DNA from: Lepeophtheirus salmonis
Taxonomy: Eukaryota > Arthropoda > Copepoda > Siphonostomatoida > Caligidae
NCBI RefSeq assembly: GCF_016086655.4
Contig: NC_052136.2
Coordinates: forward strand, 16,492,001-16,556,000
Length of the DNA stretch: 64,000 nt
Direction of reading: 5' to 3'
Under the pieces are notes generated by a model that made no database searches, was not told the DNA's origin, and saw only the letters and a list, made by a program, of their open reading frames with translations. This document shows, in pieces, positions 45,741 to 57,400 of the stretch. Every line of letters begins with the position of its first letter. Positions within the stretch are counted from its first letter, which is position 1. Both the position numbers and the translations under genes were made by a program.

Positions 45741-46555
45741 TATGATATAATAGAATGAAAGATAATTATTCAATATTTTAAAAGTTTTCTTTGTTTATTC
45801 TTTAAAAAAAATACTTTCTCAAATCTTCTTAATTTATTACTTATTTTTGGTTTTTTAACTGTTACACCCGTTTTTGTCAACGAAAACAGTTACAACGCTT
45901 ACATTTGGCGGTTTCTTCTATAGACTTTTCCTTGTGAACCAACGGAAGTCAAACCAACTCTGAGTAAATGAACCAAAAACAAAAAGTGATTCAACTTTCT
46001 CCCATTTCCACCACTATTTCATTCCCAAATTTTCAAACTGGACCATTTATATAGAAAAAGTTAGTAAATCCTAATTAAAACGTACAAATTATTTCATTAA
46101 ATAAATATTAATAAAAAAATGTGTTTTTCTTAATTCCATACTTTATTTAATGACATTTTTTCAGAATCATTTCAAAAAATGACAAAATTAGTTATTATAT
46201 ACTTTATTTTTAGACAACTAATTAAATATTTTTTTTTGTGGAGAAATATACATAAATATTATACATAGACATAATTCATTTTTGTCTAAAGTAAGTTAGC
46301 GTAAAATTAATGCATGAATACTACAACATTAATTCATCTTCATTTGCCTATAAAACATATACTAGTCCTATAAAATGTATTGCTCACTCATGAATATATA
46401 TGGATCAACTTATGCACAATCAATATCCCAAAAGTATACTCGAAAGTTAATACTCAAAGGAGTTTAACTTATTAAAAAAAAAGCTTGTATATATCATTTA
46501 TAAGATATACAAATGTTCATAATTAGAGTTGTAAAAATTATAATCGTAACGCGTG
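45741..46555. other. AT-rich spacer
   Basis: A balanced patch at 45865-45990 (CACCCGTTTTTGTCAACGAA and GTTACAACGCTTACATTTGG) could be a transposon scrap but could not be matched. The rest is featureless. Confidence 0.3.
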
Positions 46556-46800
46556 CAAGATTGTTTTCTAGTTGGTAATCGGAAGAGTGATTTTGTCCCC
46601 CCAAGATGTTAGAAAGGAGTGAACATCTAATTATAAAGGCTAACCACAAGTAAATGACCTAGAGTAACATTGAAGAGCTCTTGATAATTTATAAAAATAA
46701 ATCGTCGTTGTACTCAGATTATAATTGAAGATATACATTGGATTAATTCGTGCCTATCAATGTCCTTTCTAGATAGCAAGTGGGATTTTTCTATATTTTC
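46556..46800 (+). repeat. Interspersed repeat R5 (fragment)
   Basis: Landmarks GATGTTAGAAAGGAGTGAAC, TGACCTAGAGTAACATTGAA, GTTGTACTCAGATTATAATTG and ATACATTGGATTAATTCGTG follow the R5 order seen elsewhere. Confidence 0.45.
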
Positions 46801-47084
46801 TTGCTTAAAGTAAATCTATTATAATATCATGATAGCTCCATAAATATTACTCAAATTATGAAGGTTACTATGTGATTTTTCGTTTATTTTATTTGTACAT
46901 ACCGTAAATGTAAAGGTTTATAAAACTCTATTAAAATAACTAAGAGCGTATTAGTTTTGAAAGTTGGTCCGTGGAAACACCCCTGTGATTTCTCCCCCGA
47001 CGTCACTAAAAAAAGCCAATTCACCCACTCAATTTGCTTTTCTAAAATAAAAAAATGATGTGGCAATGGATCAAGGCTTTTTTT
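46801..47084. other. AT-rich spacer with a short balanced patch
   Basis: The minus-strand frame at 46884-47066 has mixed composition (VTSGEKSQGCFHGPTFKTNT) but no recognised domain. Confidence 0.25.
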
Positions 47085-47264
47085 TTTTTCTCAAGACCAA
47101 TTTTTATTAATAGATCTGTTCAGACTAAGGTCGAAAAATATATAAATATATGAGATTTTCCAGACCCAAGCCGTGTTCAATAATAACATATTTATAGAGT
47201 TGTAAAATGACCTGTCGGCTTGAAAAAATAAAAGATACTGAAAGATTTCATTGTAAACCTTCCA

Positions 47265-47365
47265 ATTTGAAATAATATATTGGGAGGATTTTTTTTTTAA
47301 TTCAAAAAATAAATTAAATTTAAAGAACCCCTGCAGACGTCTCTGCATGATGTGTATTAAATTAG
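47265..47365 (-). repeat. Partial foldback-element end
   Basis: CCCCTGCAGACGTCTCTGCA (from 47328) is nearly the reverse complement of the left end of the element at 20836 (TGCAGGGACGTCTGCAGGA). Towards lower coordinates the sequence becomes AAATTTAATTT-rich, as in the element interior. Only one end was found. Confidence 0.4.
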
Positions 47366-47439
47366 CTGTAAGCAGCTGTGATATTAAGGAAATAAGCAAA
47401 AATTGCAACCTATATTTATCGTAGATGTCGATCATTAAT

Positions 47440-47600
47440 TATTCACTCCATCGAACAAGAACTTTCTCTTTTAACTGCCCGTAAGCTTCTCAGTGTTGCT
47501 CTTTATTATTGATAAGCACAAGTATCCGTTGTTACTTTATACTTAGATTTGCTCTCCTCAAGAATTAAAATTATTATAGCCTTGTAAAATTCAAATACAC
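47440..47600 (-). repeat. Interspersed repeat R5 (fragment)
   Basis: ACTTTATACTTAGATTTGCT followed by CTCCTCAAGAATTAAAATTA matches the 12120-12160 portion of the longest R5 copy. Confidence 0.5.
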
Positions 47601-48229
47601 TATTTAGGATGCTAAACATATCAAAAACTCACAGGCTGAAAGTTGCTTAGAATTTAAAGGCATAGATATATCATATTTTCTTTATTTTAGTTCAAAATTG
47701 TGTTTCTGTTAATTCACTCAATATACATATATGTACATACTATGTTCAAAGCTGATTTGATTGATGAGGCTAAATTACAAATTACCAAATAAATGAGTCT
47801 CTTGGGGATCGCAGACAATTATTGTATTTTATCTATTCATGCATTATGCATGTATACTAGTCAAGTATAATTTATTTTTCCCCCAATAACTAAATATATT
47901 TCTATGCATATAATATTGCAACAATACATAATTTATGTATGTAAGTATTTTTAATTAAAAGCAGATATTTATATAAATTGGTTTGACTGCTATTGGGTAA
48001 GGGTTTTTTCTTTTCTTCGTAGAATAGCAAGATTATGTTTTAAGTCAAAAATATCATAGTTGTATTTTTTATTTATGCATGTAAACTGCAGCACAAAAAG
48101 ATAGGACCAGTCATGTTTCCAAAATAACTTCGTAAATAGAGAGTTTATTAATTTCAAATTGACTATGAAGAAGTGTCATGTCTAGAGTTGTACAAATTAT
48201 GACCTCTCAGTATAAACTAAGAAACTGAA
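47601..48229. other. AT-rich spacer
   Basis: Nothing was recognised in this interval. Confidence 0.4.
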
Positions 48230-48590
48230 AATGAACTTTGTAACCAAAACAATAGGAAGAGTTTCGGGAAAAGAGCAAATTAGCTGTCAATACGTTTTAT
48301 TAGATTAGGTAGAAGTATCTCTTAGAGAAAAGATATAACAACACATCCCATTCCGATTATAGCAAAGACGACATAGAAAAGAGTTACTACTATTTCGATC
48401 CTCAATTCTACTCCAACCCCAACCAGGATTTACGCATATAACGGGGAAAAAATCATCAATTATTTCAGTTTTACCTCTCAGTTAGTTAGGAGCACACACA
48501 ATTTAAATTTAATTTTTCTCTATTCAAGAATGAAATAATAAGGATAACAGTGTTGGAAAAATAAAACTGTTCAGATTGCAATTACAAAAA
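48230..48590 (-). repeat. Interspersed repeat R5 (long, diverged copy)
   Basis: It runs from AGCAAATTAGCTGTCAATAC (compare AGTAGATTAGCTGTCATGAT at 11893) to TTTTCTCTATTCAAGAATGA, spanning both recognised ends of R5 on the minus strand. Confidence 0.5.
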
Positions 48591-48639
48591 GTTTATTTAA
48601 GCTCATTTTTTTGACCAATTCAAGTTATGTCTAGAGCTG

Positions 48640-49110
48640 TAAATTTGAGTATTTTTTTAAATTCTCCGAAGCTATTATCTTGTTTCTTTCATTCTTGAGG
48701 AAAGTACAACTAAGTATCAAGTAACCCCCCGTATGCATACGCTTATTAAAGAAGGGGATTAAATCCAGCATTAATTAGGGAGCTATATGCAGAGGAGAGA
48801 ACCTAGACTCGAGACTTGCAACTCGACTTTATCACAAGTACATATTTTGAAAATTTGTTACTCGATTTAACTTGGATCCAAAAGTCATTTCAATTTTTTC
48901 ACCAGATATATAGATTTAAAAATATCTTTGATTTTCTCAGGATTTGAACTGGACTCGATGAAAATATAAAGATTGTTGAACTTTTGAGCCAAGATATAAA
49001 TTACCACCTAAAAACTTCTGATTATAAGGGTAAGTCTTTTTTGTACTTGGAGTAGAACTGAGGATTGACATTGGATTATTTCCTGCCGATATATGCCTTT
49101 ATTTTTAATG
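48640..49110 (+). repeat. R5 copy interrupted by another repeat
   Basis: TTTCATTCTTGAGGAAAGTA opens the R5-like sequence. At 48800-49000 it is replaced by ACTCGAGACTTGCAACTCGA and GGACTCGATGAAAATATAAA, the type of sequence found at 1-110. R5 words resume at AAGTCTTTTTTGTACTTGGA and AACTGAGGATTGACATTGGA. A repeat nested in a repeat is the simplest reading. Confidence 0.45.
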
Positions 49111-49904
49111 AAAATCTATTCATTTTAAATGATGTTGGCATAGCTTCTTGTTTTAACACGTATTTTGTCAAATTTATTGTAGTAAAGGGATTTTTCGAAT
49201 TCGAATAATATTCGTGTCCAACACTTTTAAATAATTTTGTATATCTTTATAAAGAAAGGAAGCATATTGTAAAGGATTTAAAGCAGAAAGCGGAAATTTA
49301 GAAATAAGCACTGCCATATTTGATAAAAAGTGCATATACTTTCATACGAGTATATATGTATGTAGGGGAGAGCGTAGACAGCTACAACACTTTTTTCGCA
49401 GTTACTCCGATCGGTTCCGACTTAGGATTGCATATTTTGACACTATACACACACATGTTTTCTATCGTTTTAATTTATATACAGAGTGAAGACTCAAAAT
49501 TGCAGTAGCATTTAATTTTTTTTTGATATTTTGAATTACGATGTTTCATTGCACAACCAAAAGACGGCTTAAAAAACAGATTTTATTTTTATTCGATATC
49601 TCTAAGCGTAAAATTTCAGAGTAATAACATAAATGAAAACCGTTGGCATCTCTATCTAGACTAATTACTACATCGATAAGTCTATTAAACCCCTATAGAG
49701 CCAATCAGAACCATAACAGCAAGTTTCAATTGATTTTTTAATAAATTTAATGAGTTTATCAAAACTTCCTGTTATTTTATCAAAAGCTAAGGATCTCAGT
49801 TTTCGTTTTATATCTAAATAGAGCATTAACAAATTAAGCAAGATTATCACGATAGAAAAAGAGCTTACATTGGGGTTTTAGTCTACACCACAAATACCAC
49901 GCCC
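49111..49904. other. AT-rich spacer
   Basis: The frames 49320-49508 and 49668-49850 carry no motif. The 5' end of the transposase that follows may lie near 49860. Confidence 0.35.
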
Positions 49905-50425
49905 GACATCTTGACTAACCCAAAAATCAGTAAATCCCCTTTATATCAAGTCAAAATTCGTTTGGACATTGAGAACGACATTAAAGACAAACTTAATACT
50001 ACTAAAACAACTAAGTTGAAATCCAATGAGGTAGCGAAGGCATTCGATTATAACCTGACTTTGAAGCTGGTTGAGTACGCCAAGAAGGTTCACAATTGGC
50101 AAGGCCGGAAAAAAGCTGTTGAAAAGTCACTCAAAAGAATTGAGAAGGGGCTTCTTTCACAACAACAACACATGTTTCGTGAGCGACTTTTTAATTACTA
50201 AAAACAAAATGAAAACCTGCCAAAAAATTCAGATAATAAGACTTTTATTGTAGACCCTGTCTACAAGAAGCAAAGTGACCAGGAGGTTTGCTTTGATAAT
50301 ATCTCTAGTAACATTACGACTGTCACTAACACCAACTACCTGACATCATTGATGATGTTAGGGATTAGAAACTCAATTGAAGGGGAAAACATGGGATGGA
50401 TGGTGCTGGCAAAAGCACCAATATA
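49905..50425 (+). pseudogene. Tc1/IS630-type transposase, N-terminal half (near-open)
   Basis: One frame stays open from 49911 to a TAA at 50423 except for a single in-frame TAA at 50199-50201. It starts without an ATG (TTG). The first part holds DNA-binding text: KLNTTKTTKLKSNEVAKAFD, then KKAVEKSLKRIEKGLLSQQQ, the loop of a second helix-turn-helix. After the stop it reads NSDNKTFIVDPVYKKQSDQE, which corresponds to the first catalytic block of this family (F-S-D-E-K-x-F-x-V-D-P-x-x-N-x-Q-N-D). Here SDE has become SDN. Then TTVTNTNYLTSLMMLGIRNS matches the P-A-S-V-M-M-L-G step. The second catalytic Asp and the final Glu/Asp are absent. Among the relics here this copy is one of the least interrupted. 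Confidence 0.65.
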
Positions 50426-51629
50426 AGCTATTTTTTTCTTCCATCCTAGTTGTCTTTCTTGAATTGTTTATGCTCTAGACATCAAATGAAAGCTAAAAAC
50501 CAAAGGTTTCAGTTATGTTGCGGGCACTTTTAATGAAACTCACTACATGTATCAGAAAATGCGATTGAAAATGTTCTCAACACTTCTTCCGATCCCCGTA
50601 TTTTAACCTAAGACTAATATAATGAAGAATTACTTCCATATCGATATCAGATACTATGATTTTAAATGCAATGTTAATGGTTTTGACAACTTTGGCAAGC
50701 AGTATATGAAAAATGTCGTCTTACATTTATATATTGTGATATTCTTACTACATTTATTGCTTAAGACACATTCATACCAATACTAAGTCATTTATTTTGA
50801 TACCTACAAACGTCATAAGAAATGTAAATGCAATCATGAAGCAAAGGAAAATCGCACATGGAATAAATAATGTAATATTTTTGTCAATTTAATTAATCAA
50901 AAAAATCCAACCATAACATTGAAATAGAAAATATATGTACAGTCTACAGGAAGGTTTTATGTTAGTTGTGATTATAAGGACTTTTTAAAGTTGTGTGTCC
51001 TAAAGAAAAAAACATGTACAGGGTATAATATTATATATTCGTATATAAATATATATGCCTCTAAAGTATTGCTACGTCCAGCGGGAAGGGGCTCTGGTCA
51101 AGTTTACATTTGGAACCATCCACCTCTGGAATTTTCCACTTCGTTGAAACCTAATTTTTTTTAAGTCTTTCTAACGTTGGGTATTAGTGAAATGCTTTAT
51201 TTCCGTTTATTTTCAGGGCTAGTTGTTGTGATATACTGATAAGCAATTTGAACATATTTTAACCTTATATCTCATCTATTTTTAATAAAAATATTTATTA
51301 TTCATTTTATTATAACAAATATATATACGAATAATATATTTACAATAGCCTTCAATTTAATTTTCTTGTGTATTTTTGATGAAATAAATATAAATAATTA
51401 TTAATGCTCAAGTCTACAAATTTAATTTATAAATAAATAATAAATATGTAAATTTGATGAATACAAAAAGATTCCCATTGTGAATCAAACAATATATATT
51501 ATAAATTTATCAAGATTTGCGTGGCCATTACGTTCATTGTGTAAATTCAATGTGTTGTAGATTCTATGCATTTACTCGAATAAAGGATTTATTGTAGTAG
51601 ATAATTATGTTTCAAACTGTTGTCATTAT
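50426..51629. other. AT-rich region, nothing recognised
   Basis: Directly after the transposase relic no DDE continuation is found. A balanced patch at 51070-51190 (CCAGCGGGAAGGGGCTCTGG) is unassigned. Confidence 0.35.
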
Positions 51630-51835
51630 CCTTTAATTCTAGAGGAGAAAGCATCAAAATATACAATATTCATGATTGTGTGTATTTATGAAAGACTTAG
51701 ATTAAGAATAAGTATTTGTGAGGGAGTTATATCTGTAAGTCCTTGTTAAACTAAGAGTAGAATTGAGGATTATCATCAAAATACTTCCTGTAAGAAGTAA
51801 GATTTGTGTCTTCTCCCGAAGATTCTTCAATTAAC
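51630..51835 (+). repeat. Interspersed repeat R5 (fragment)
   Basis: ATTCTAGAGGAGAAAGCATC, ATGAAAGACTTAGATTAAGA, AGAGTAGAATTGAGGATTAT and ATACTTCCTGTAAGAAGTAA follow the R5 order. Confidence 0.5.
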
Positions 51836-52039
51836 CAGGGTGACCACGTTAATTTTATGTTTCTTTCATTTTTACTGGATATTTTTACTGTTGATAGACC
51901 AGGAAGCTATTTTGTCTCTAGAGCGCTCAATGGCTGTGTTTTACCTCCACAGACTCGTTGGTAAACCTCATCCAAAGTAAAATTCGATATTTTTTTAATT
52001 TATAAAATATTTTTTTTAAATATGACCTTATCTTTAAAA

Positions 52040-52135
52040 ATGAGTACTCGTAATACAGACATCTAAACAGACAGACGGACTTTACTTTAATATATATTAT
52101 TAAAATTTATATATGCATTACACTATCCAACCGAC
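52040..52135 (+). repeat. Retroposon tail (CAGACAGACGGAC)
   Basis: AGTACTCGTAATACAGACAT followed by CTAAACAGACAGACGGACTT and an AT-rich end resembles the tail at 32350-32400 and tails of many invertebrate retroposons. The body was not identified. Confidence 0.35.
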
Positions 52136-52176
52136 TATAATGGGAATTCTCTTTATCAGTCAATTTTTTTTTTGTA

Positions 52177-52358
52177 TGGAACGTCGTAGCTCAATAGACA
52201 ACGTGATCGGGAGAAATTATTCTCTTGAACTGAAAATGTGTAGGTTCGTGTCCGGTTGTTCACAGAAAAGAAAATATACTTTATGTATATAGGCTTCAAA
52301 GAAGATTCCAAGGTGAGCTGAAGTAAATTTGTTACTATAATACTTACTTACACTTAAT
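52177..52358 (+). repeat. tRNA-derived SINE, copy 3
   Basis: It reads TGGAACGTCGTAGCTCAATA (box A), GGGAGAAATTATTCTCTTGA and TAGGTTCGTGTCCGG (box B), with the body GGCTTCAAAGAAGATTCCAA and the tail TACTTACTTACACTTA. Confidence 0.8.
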
Positions 52359-53424
52359 CAGTGTAACACCATCTTACCAATTAAGGAACATTAAACAAAG
52401 ACAAAACCATAACGAAAAATTATATATCTTATTCTGATTGGTTCAAAAATCATGTGTTTGCACTGTGTTCATATGTTTTGCAGTTTATTTTATCACGTCT
52501 ATTTTACTAATATTCAGCTAAAATATAATATTATATGAAAATTGTTAAAAAAAAGAAATAGTAAACAAGTTGATCTATTCAGTTTATTGATGTCGGATGA
52601 AACGTCATGACAGCTAAGCTACGTTCTGCAATTGTGAGGGTGGCAATGTGAGGTTTTTTTAAACCCCTATTAACATATGATATCCTACCCTTATAAATAA
52701 ATATATAGTCTTGTATATAACATTTACTACCGAATAATCACCCTCTGTTAGCCTTGTATGCCAACTTTAAATAGATATACATACATACATATCATAAAAA
52801 TGTATAATTTATCATATGATACTCCTATATGAATCAAAATTAGTTTCGTTTATGTCATTTAAAAACATCTTCGAGTAGGTGAGAAAAAATATTATCAACA
52901 CTCTTGAAAAAGTACTGTAAAGTACATTATATTATATATAATGTACGTATATATAATTTTTTAAATAACCTAATTTTAATGTGTGATTTATGGTTTAGAA
53001 TCTACGTTATATTAAATAATAAAGTAGGAAAATAGTATATACTCAATTTATGTAGGCTGTACAATGTTGAACGTACATAAATAAAGATTTACTTCAGTTT
53101 CTATCAATTGAATGATTGCAACGCAAGGAAATTGAAAGTCATTAGGGCTCAACTTAACACTGAAAGAGGTGTATAAAGCAATATCCACTTATCTTGGCAG
53201 AATAAAAATGAAATAGTTGTTTCACCTTACCTAAAATAAACATAAATACAGAGTTAAGTTGTTAAAAAAGAAATTAAATTATAATGTTAACATTAATTTA
53301 TGATCATAATTTAAATATCAATCGAAAATAATCAGCTAAATCATTTAAGACACTGAATCTTCCATAATGAAAGTTTTTTGGAATTATACAGGGACATTTA
53401 TATATAATAAATATATTCAATAAA
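52359..53424. other. AT-rich region
   Basis: AAACGTCATGACAGCTAAGC near 52600 matches AAACGTCATGACAACTAAGC near 8950, a short R5-related word. No gene was recognised. Confidence 0.4.
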
Positions 53425-53800
53425 TTTGTCCTTGGCCTTGATACGGCATCTGAACCACAAGCAGATAATGAAAACATCCTTGGGACAGTTAGTGAAAACG
53501 GCCTTGATTCTGTAGATGAGGTGTTTCTTGCTCTTACAGAGTCATGAACCCATACATAGAAGTTGGATGAGTTAGAAGACCAAACATCTGGAGAAGTGAA
53601 GTCAAAGAATTCGTCAGCAACCCATTTTTGTAAAGATCTTCTATCTGTTTTTATATCTTGTATGAATTGTACCTGATGCCCTCGTTTATACAGTATCCCA
53701 TAGTCTTCTCATCGACGTTAATCTTTCTAACCAGGGCTCTCGTGAACTACCCGGAGATGTTATCCACCATCTCTAGAGCTTGTTAATAAATTCATCGTCT
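53425..53800 (-). pseudogene. Tc1-type transposase with internal deletion of the catalytic core
   Basis: On the minus strand ALVRKINVDEKTMGYCINEG and IRYNSYK form the second helix-turn-helix of the transposase. Immediately after, across a small frame change, the text is DRRSLQKWVADEFFDFTSPD, VWSSNSSNFYVWVHDSVRAR and SLTVPRMFSLSACGSDAVSR, the C-terminal part. FTSPDVWSSNSSNFYVW corresponds to the W-P-x-S-S-P-D-x-N-P-L-D-Y-x-V-W step. The roughly 130-150 residues that should lie between, including the first two catalytic Asp residues, are missing. Further upstream (53800-53960) SNNDSKDVAARN and HFKRFDLMPDDEFINKL may be the N-terminus in another frame. It is an internally deleted, non-autonomous copy. 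Confidence 0.6.
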
Positions 53801-53960
53801 GGCATTAGATCAAACCTCTTGAAATGTTAGTTTCTAGCAGCCACATCTTTAGAGTCATTATTTGACTCAATCAGCACAGGTTTCATTCACGGAAAAAAGC
53901 TTCATCAACTTTCCGGATGTCTTCCATGATTTTTATTCCATGCCCAATTGATATCATCAT

Positions 53961-54310
53961 GAACACAAGCTCACGATTCAAATATCCTCCACTCCTTTAT
54001 GTATACTATATTTTTAGAAAAGAAAAATTAGAATTTAGTGGCTGTTTTCTTGAACTTGACACTGAGACCAAGACTTTTAAAGGTTCAATACCAATATTTC
54101 GAGGAGTCAAGACTGAGACAAGCTCAATACCATCAAATGTTGTTCTTTAGATCTACATCACTAGATTGGTATATCAATCTTTACAAGGGTTGATTATATG
54201 TATTTTATCAACTTCTTGATTCCTTGGTGCTATTTCTATATTCTTGATATTTCTTATATCTTTTTTTTTTCTTATAATCCTTTCATTGGTCAATTGGAGT
54301 TGCACTGATT
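53961..54310. other. Spacer with an unassigned open frame
   Basis: The plus frame 53917-54150 starts opposite the transposase relic and ends in RGVKTETSSIPSNVVL. It has no domain and is not supported as a gene. Confidence 0.3.
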
Positions 54311-54495
54311 TAGTATAAGTAAATATTGTACTATTAGATTTACCCTATCTGACTTAGGAATCTTCTTTGAAGTCAATATATGTACATAAAGTAAATTTCC
54401 GTCTCGAGGAACGAACGGGGCGTGAACCTACGCCCATTCAGTTCAAGCGAATAATTTCTATAGATTGTGTTGTCCATTGAGCTACTTTGTTCCAT
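54311..54495 (-). repeat. tRNA-derived SINE, copy 4
   Basis: The reverse complement reads TGAATGGAACAAAGTAGCTC (box A TAGCTCAATGG), CAACACAATCTATAGAAATT, and TAGGTTCACGCCCCGTTCGT (box B). The body has GACTTCAAAGAAGATTCCTA and the tail TATTTACTTATACTAAATC. It shares the AATGGAAC leader with copies 2 and 3. Confidence 0.75.
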
Positions 54496-57400
54496 TCATA
54501 TCATGTAGATCTGATCAAAAAGATCATGTAGAACTTTGAATGTTGGATCCTAATTTATGGTTTTTCTAAACAATTAACAGCATTATTGAGTATCTCAACT
54601 CATCCCAGAAATTTGAATATAAAGGCTACTAATTACCAAAATAAGTTCCATAAAATATTGAGTGAATTTATAAATATATATATACCACTCTTGTTTGCCA
54701 AAACCATGTACCTTACTTTAATCAAATTTTACAGGTGAGTCAAAAATATAGGTATAAGAATCAGAAGTTGATGAGATTATGGATACAAATGACGCAGTAC
54801 AATATCCTACAGAGTTTCTTAATTCAACACAGCTACTTGGAATGGCTCGGAAAAAGGAGTTAGAAAAAGTTGGATTTATAATAATTTTCCTAGAAAATAT
54901 ATTTAGATGTTACTCAAAGTTTTTATTAGTTTGAGATGGATATGTTCTTAAACACCAAGGTACTTTAGATTTATATAATTGTAATCATAAACATTGGGGC
55001 TGTAAGCCTAATAAGGAGGCTAGCCAAATAATTTACTCGTTTTTTTGTTGGTATCTTTTTTCTCTTAACTCTAATATTAACTTAAAATTGATAATTATTG
55101 ACAGCACAAAAGTAAACTAATATATGTTTTCTAAAAATTGAGTCTGGATTACATTTTTAGGTAATATTGGACGAATAATTGAACAAGCCAACAAAAATTT
55201 ACTTTTTAATAAGTCTTTTGAATTCCATATTTAATGAGCTAATCACGTTTCTTAAATTAGTTTTTCTGTAGCAAATCTGGTTTTAAAGCATTTTTAATTT
55301 GCATTTTTAGAGCATTGAGAGTAGAATTGAGAAAAAACAAAATTTTATCTGCAAATATCCAATTGAGAGAAAATGTAATTTAAAGATGATAAACCACCAT
55401 ATTTTATGGGCTTTGTTTGAAAGGGAATAACTCCATGAATTTTAATTTTTTTTTCACACCAAAGTAATGGAATGAAAGCTCTAATTATAAGGGCTTCATT
55501 TACAATAGAATTATTGCCTTTAAAAACTTTATCTCACCCCTATGTGGTGTGTAAACATAAAATTATTCTTGAACAAAAATCAATGAATTGAGAAAATTCC
55601 AATTTACATTTAAGTTCATACTTGTATGTACATTATCATATAGACCAATAATTAATGAACATATTTTGGTCAATTACATGCTCTGTATTCAAATTTATGG
55701 TATGAGTAAAGATGCTTAAGAATGTTATCTATACCTTCATTTAAAAGTAAATTCAAATAAAATTGTAACAATCAATTTTGGCTACTTTAATAGTTCAATT
55801 TGCAGTACATCCAACAGATTAATAAGAATTTATTTTTTTGACGGAAATTGACGATAATTTTGTCAAAAAATACAAATGTAATCCACATTCAATTTGAAGA
55901 AATGTCAATCTAGCTTTTTTTTTGTTCACATAATGTACATTTTACTAATTGAAATATGTGTATACCATTAAAAAATTACTTGATTTATTACAAAAACTAT
56001 TGGAGGGTTAAGGCATCTATTATAAGGACAGCCTATATACACAGAGGTTTTAATTCCAGAAATGTTTTCTCTAGGGAGTAGTAAAAATAATGACTACGCA
56101 ATATCACGTCTTTATTTTATAATATACCTAAGCACATGATAGAAAGTAGAAGTATACAAGAAAGAAAAAATGATTTAATTTTTGGACAAAAAATTATATC
56201 ATAGTAAGAATAGGCAAAACGTAAGGGAAAATAACCGTTTTAAGATTCGAAAAGAAAATACATGAAAAAAAGTATTCCTAATTTTTGTTCACAAAAGAGA
56301 CTCTTTAATTGCTGTCCAAGCAAGGACATATTGATAACGCCTTAATTATACTAAAATGATATTGTTTTATTTATAAAAATCCTTGTTTTTTTTTCTAATA
56401 TATCGTATAAAAAAATTATTTATAAAAGAATGAATGAAATTTTGTTAAACGCAGTATTTGTGTACTTGCTCAGAATATAGCTACAATTATATTTATTTTG
56501 AGAGTTCTTCATCTATAACAAAATATCATTATAAAGTATTATTTAGATCCTCATGAGCATCTTAGATACTTAGATTAAATATCTACACTCAAAATGACTT
56601 CCTTTCAGCATTGATACATACATACTTTTCCTTATTAATATAAAAGATATACATTTGAGAATATTCAAAAATTCAAACCTACTCTACATACATTTAAAAA
56701 AAAGTTGGGATGATAAATACCAACACGCATAGTTCTTAAAATTTTAATGTCTTTATTTTATTTAGGTTTTTTATGAAGCATGACAGTTCATAATTATTTT
56801 TTATCTTCTTTATGTCCCAGCAAACTTCGGGTAAACCTACTTAGACTATATTATAAATGTAAATGTCTCTTTTCCAAACCAATGAATGGATATTTCTTGA
56901 TTTTTCAAGTAGGTTCTTTAGACTCAAACATGGTTCTGGTAAAAATAAATTTTGACCAACAGAGTTAGCAAAGTTAAATTTCTATCAAAAGTTATTCAAA
57001 AAGCTTTTTACTAACCAGCTGTAATGTGTAGTATGCGGATGATATTAATACAAAATCATGTTTTTTTTCTAAAATATGTCAAATTTCAAAACTTTAAGGA
57101 CGTAAAGCTACCTTTAAATATTCATTTAAATTGTTCAAAATTTGTGAATCGTTCTTTTTGATAAAAAAAAACGAATTTGAAACCTCATTTTTTTTAGTTT
57201 TTCACAAAAAGTGATTTTATTGGCAATCTAATGTTAGTATGTACATATCTTTTCACACTTTTTTGAAAGGATATTATAAGGTTTTAGATAAGAAACAAAG
57301 GAAGAGAGAATAAGACATTGATTTTTGTCATTAATATGAAAGATGAGCAAAAGATAGTTCAACTTGAAAATTTTTTATTCTCTAATCCTTAAAATCTCCT

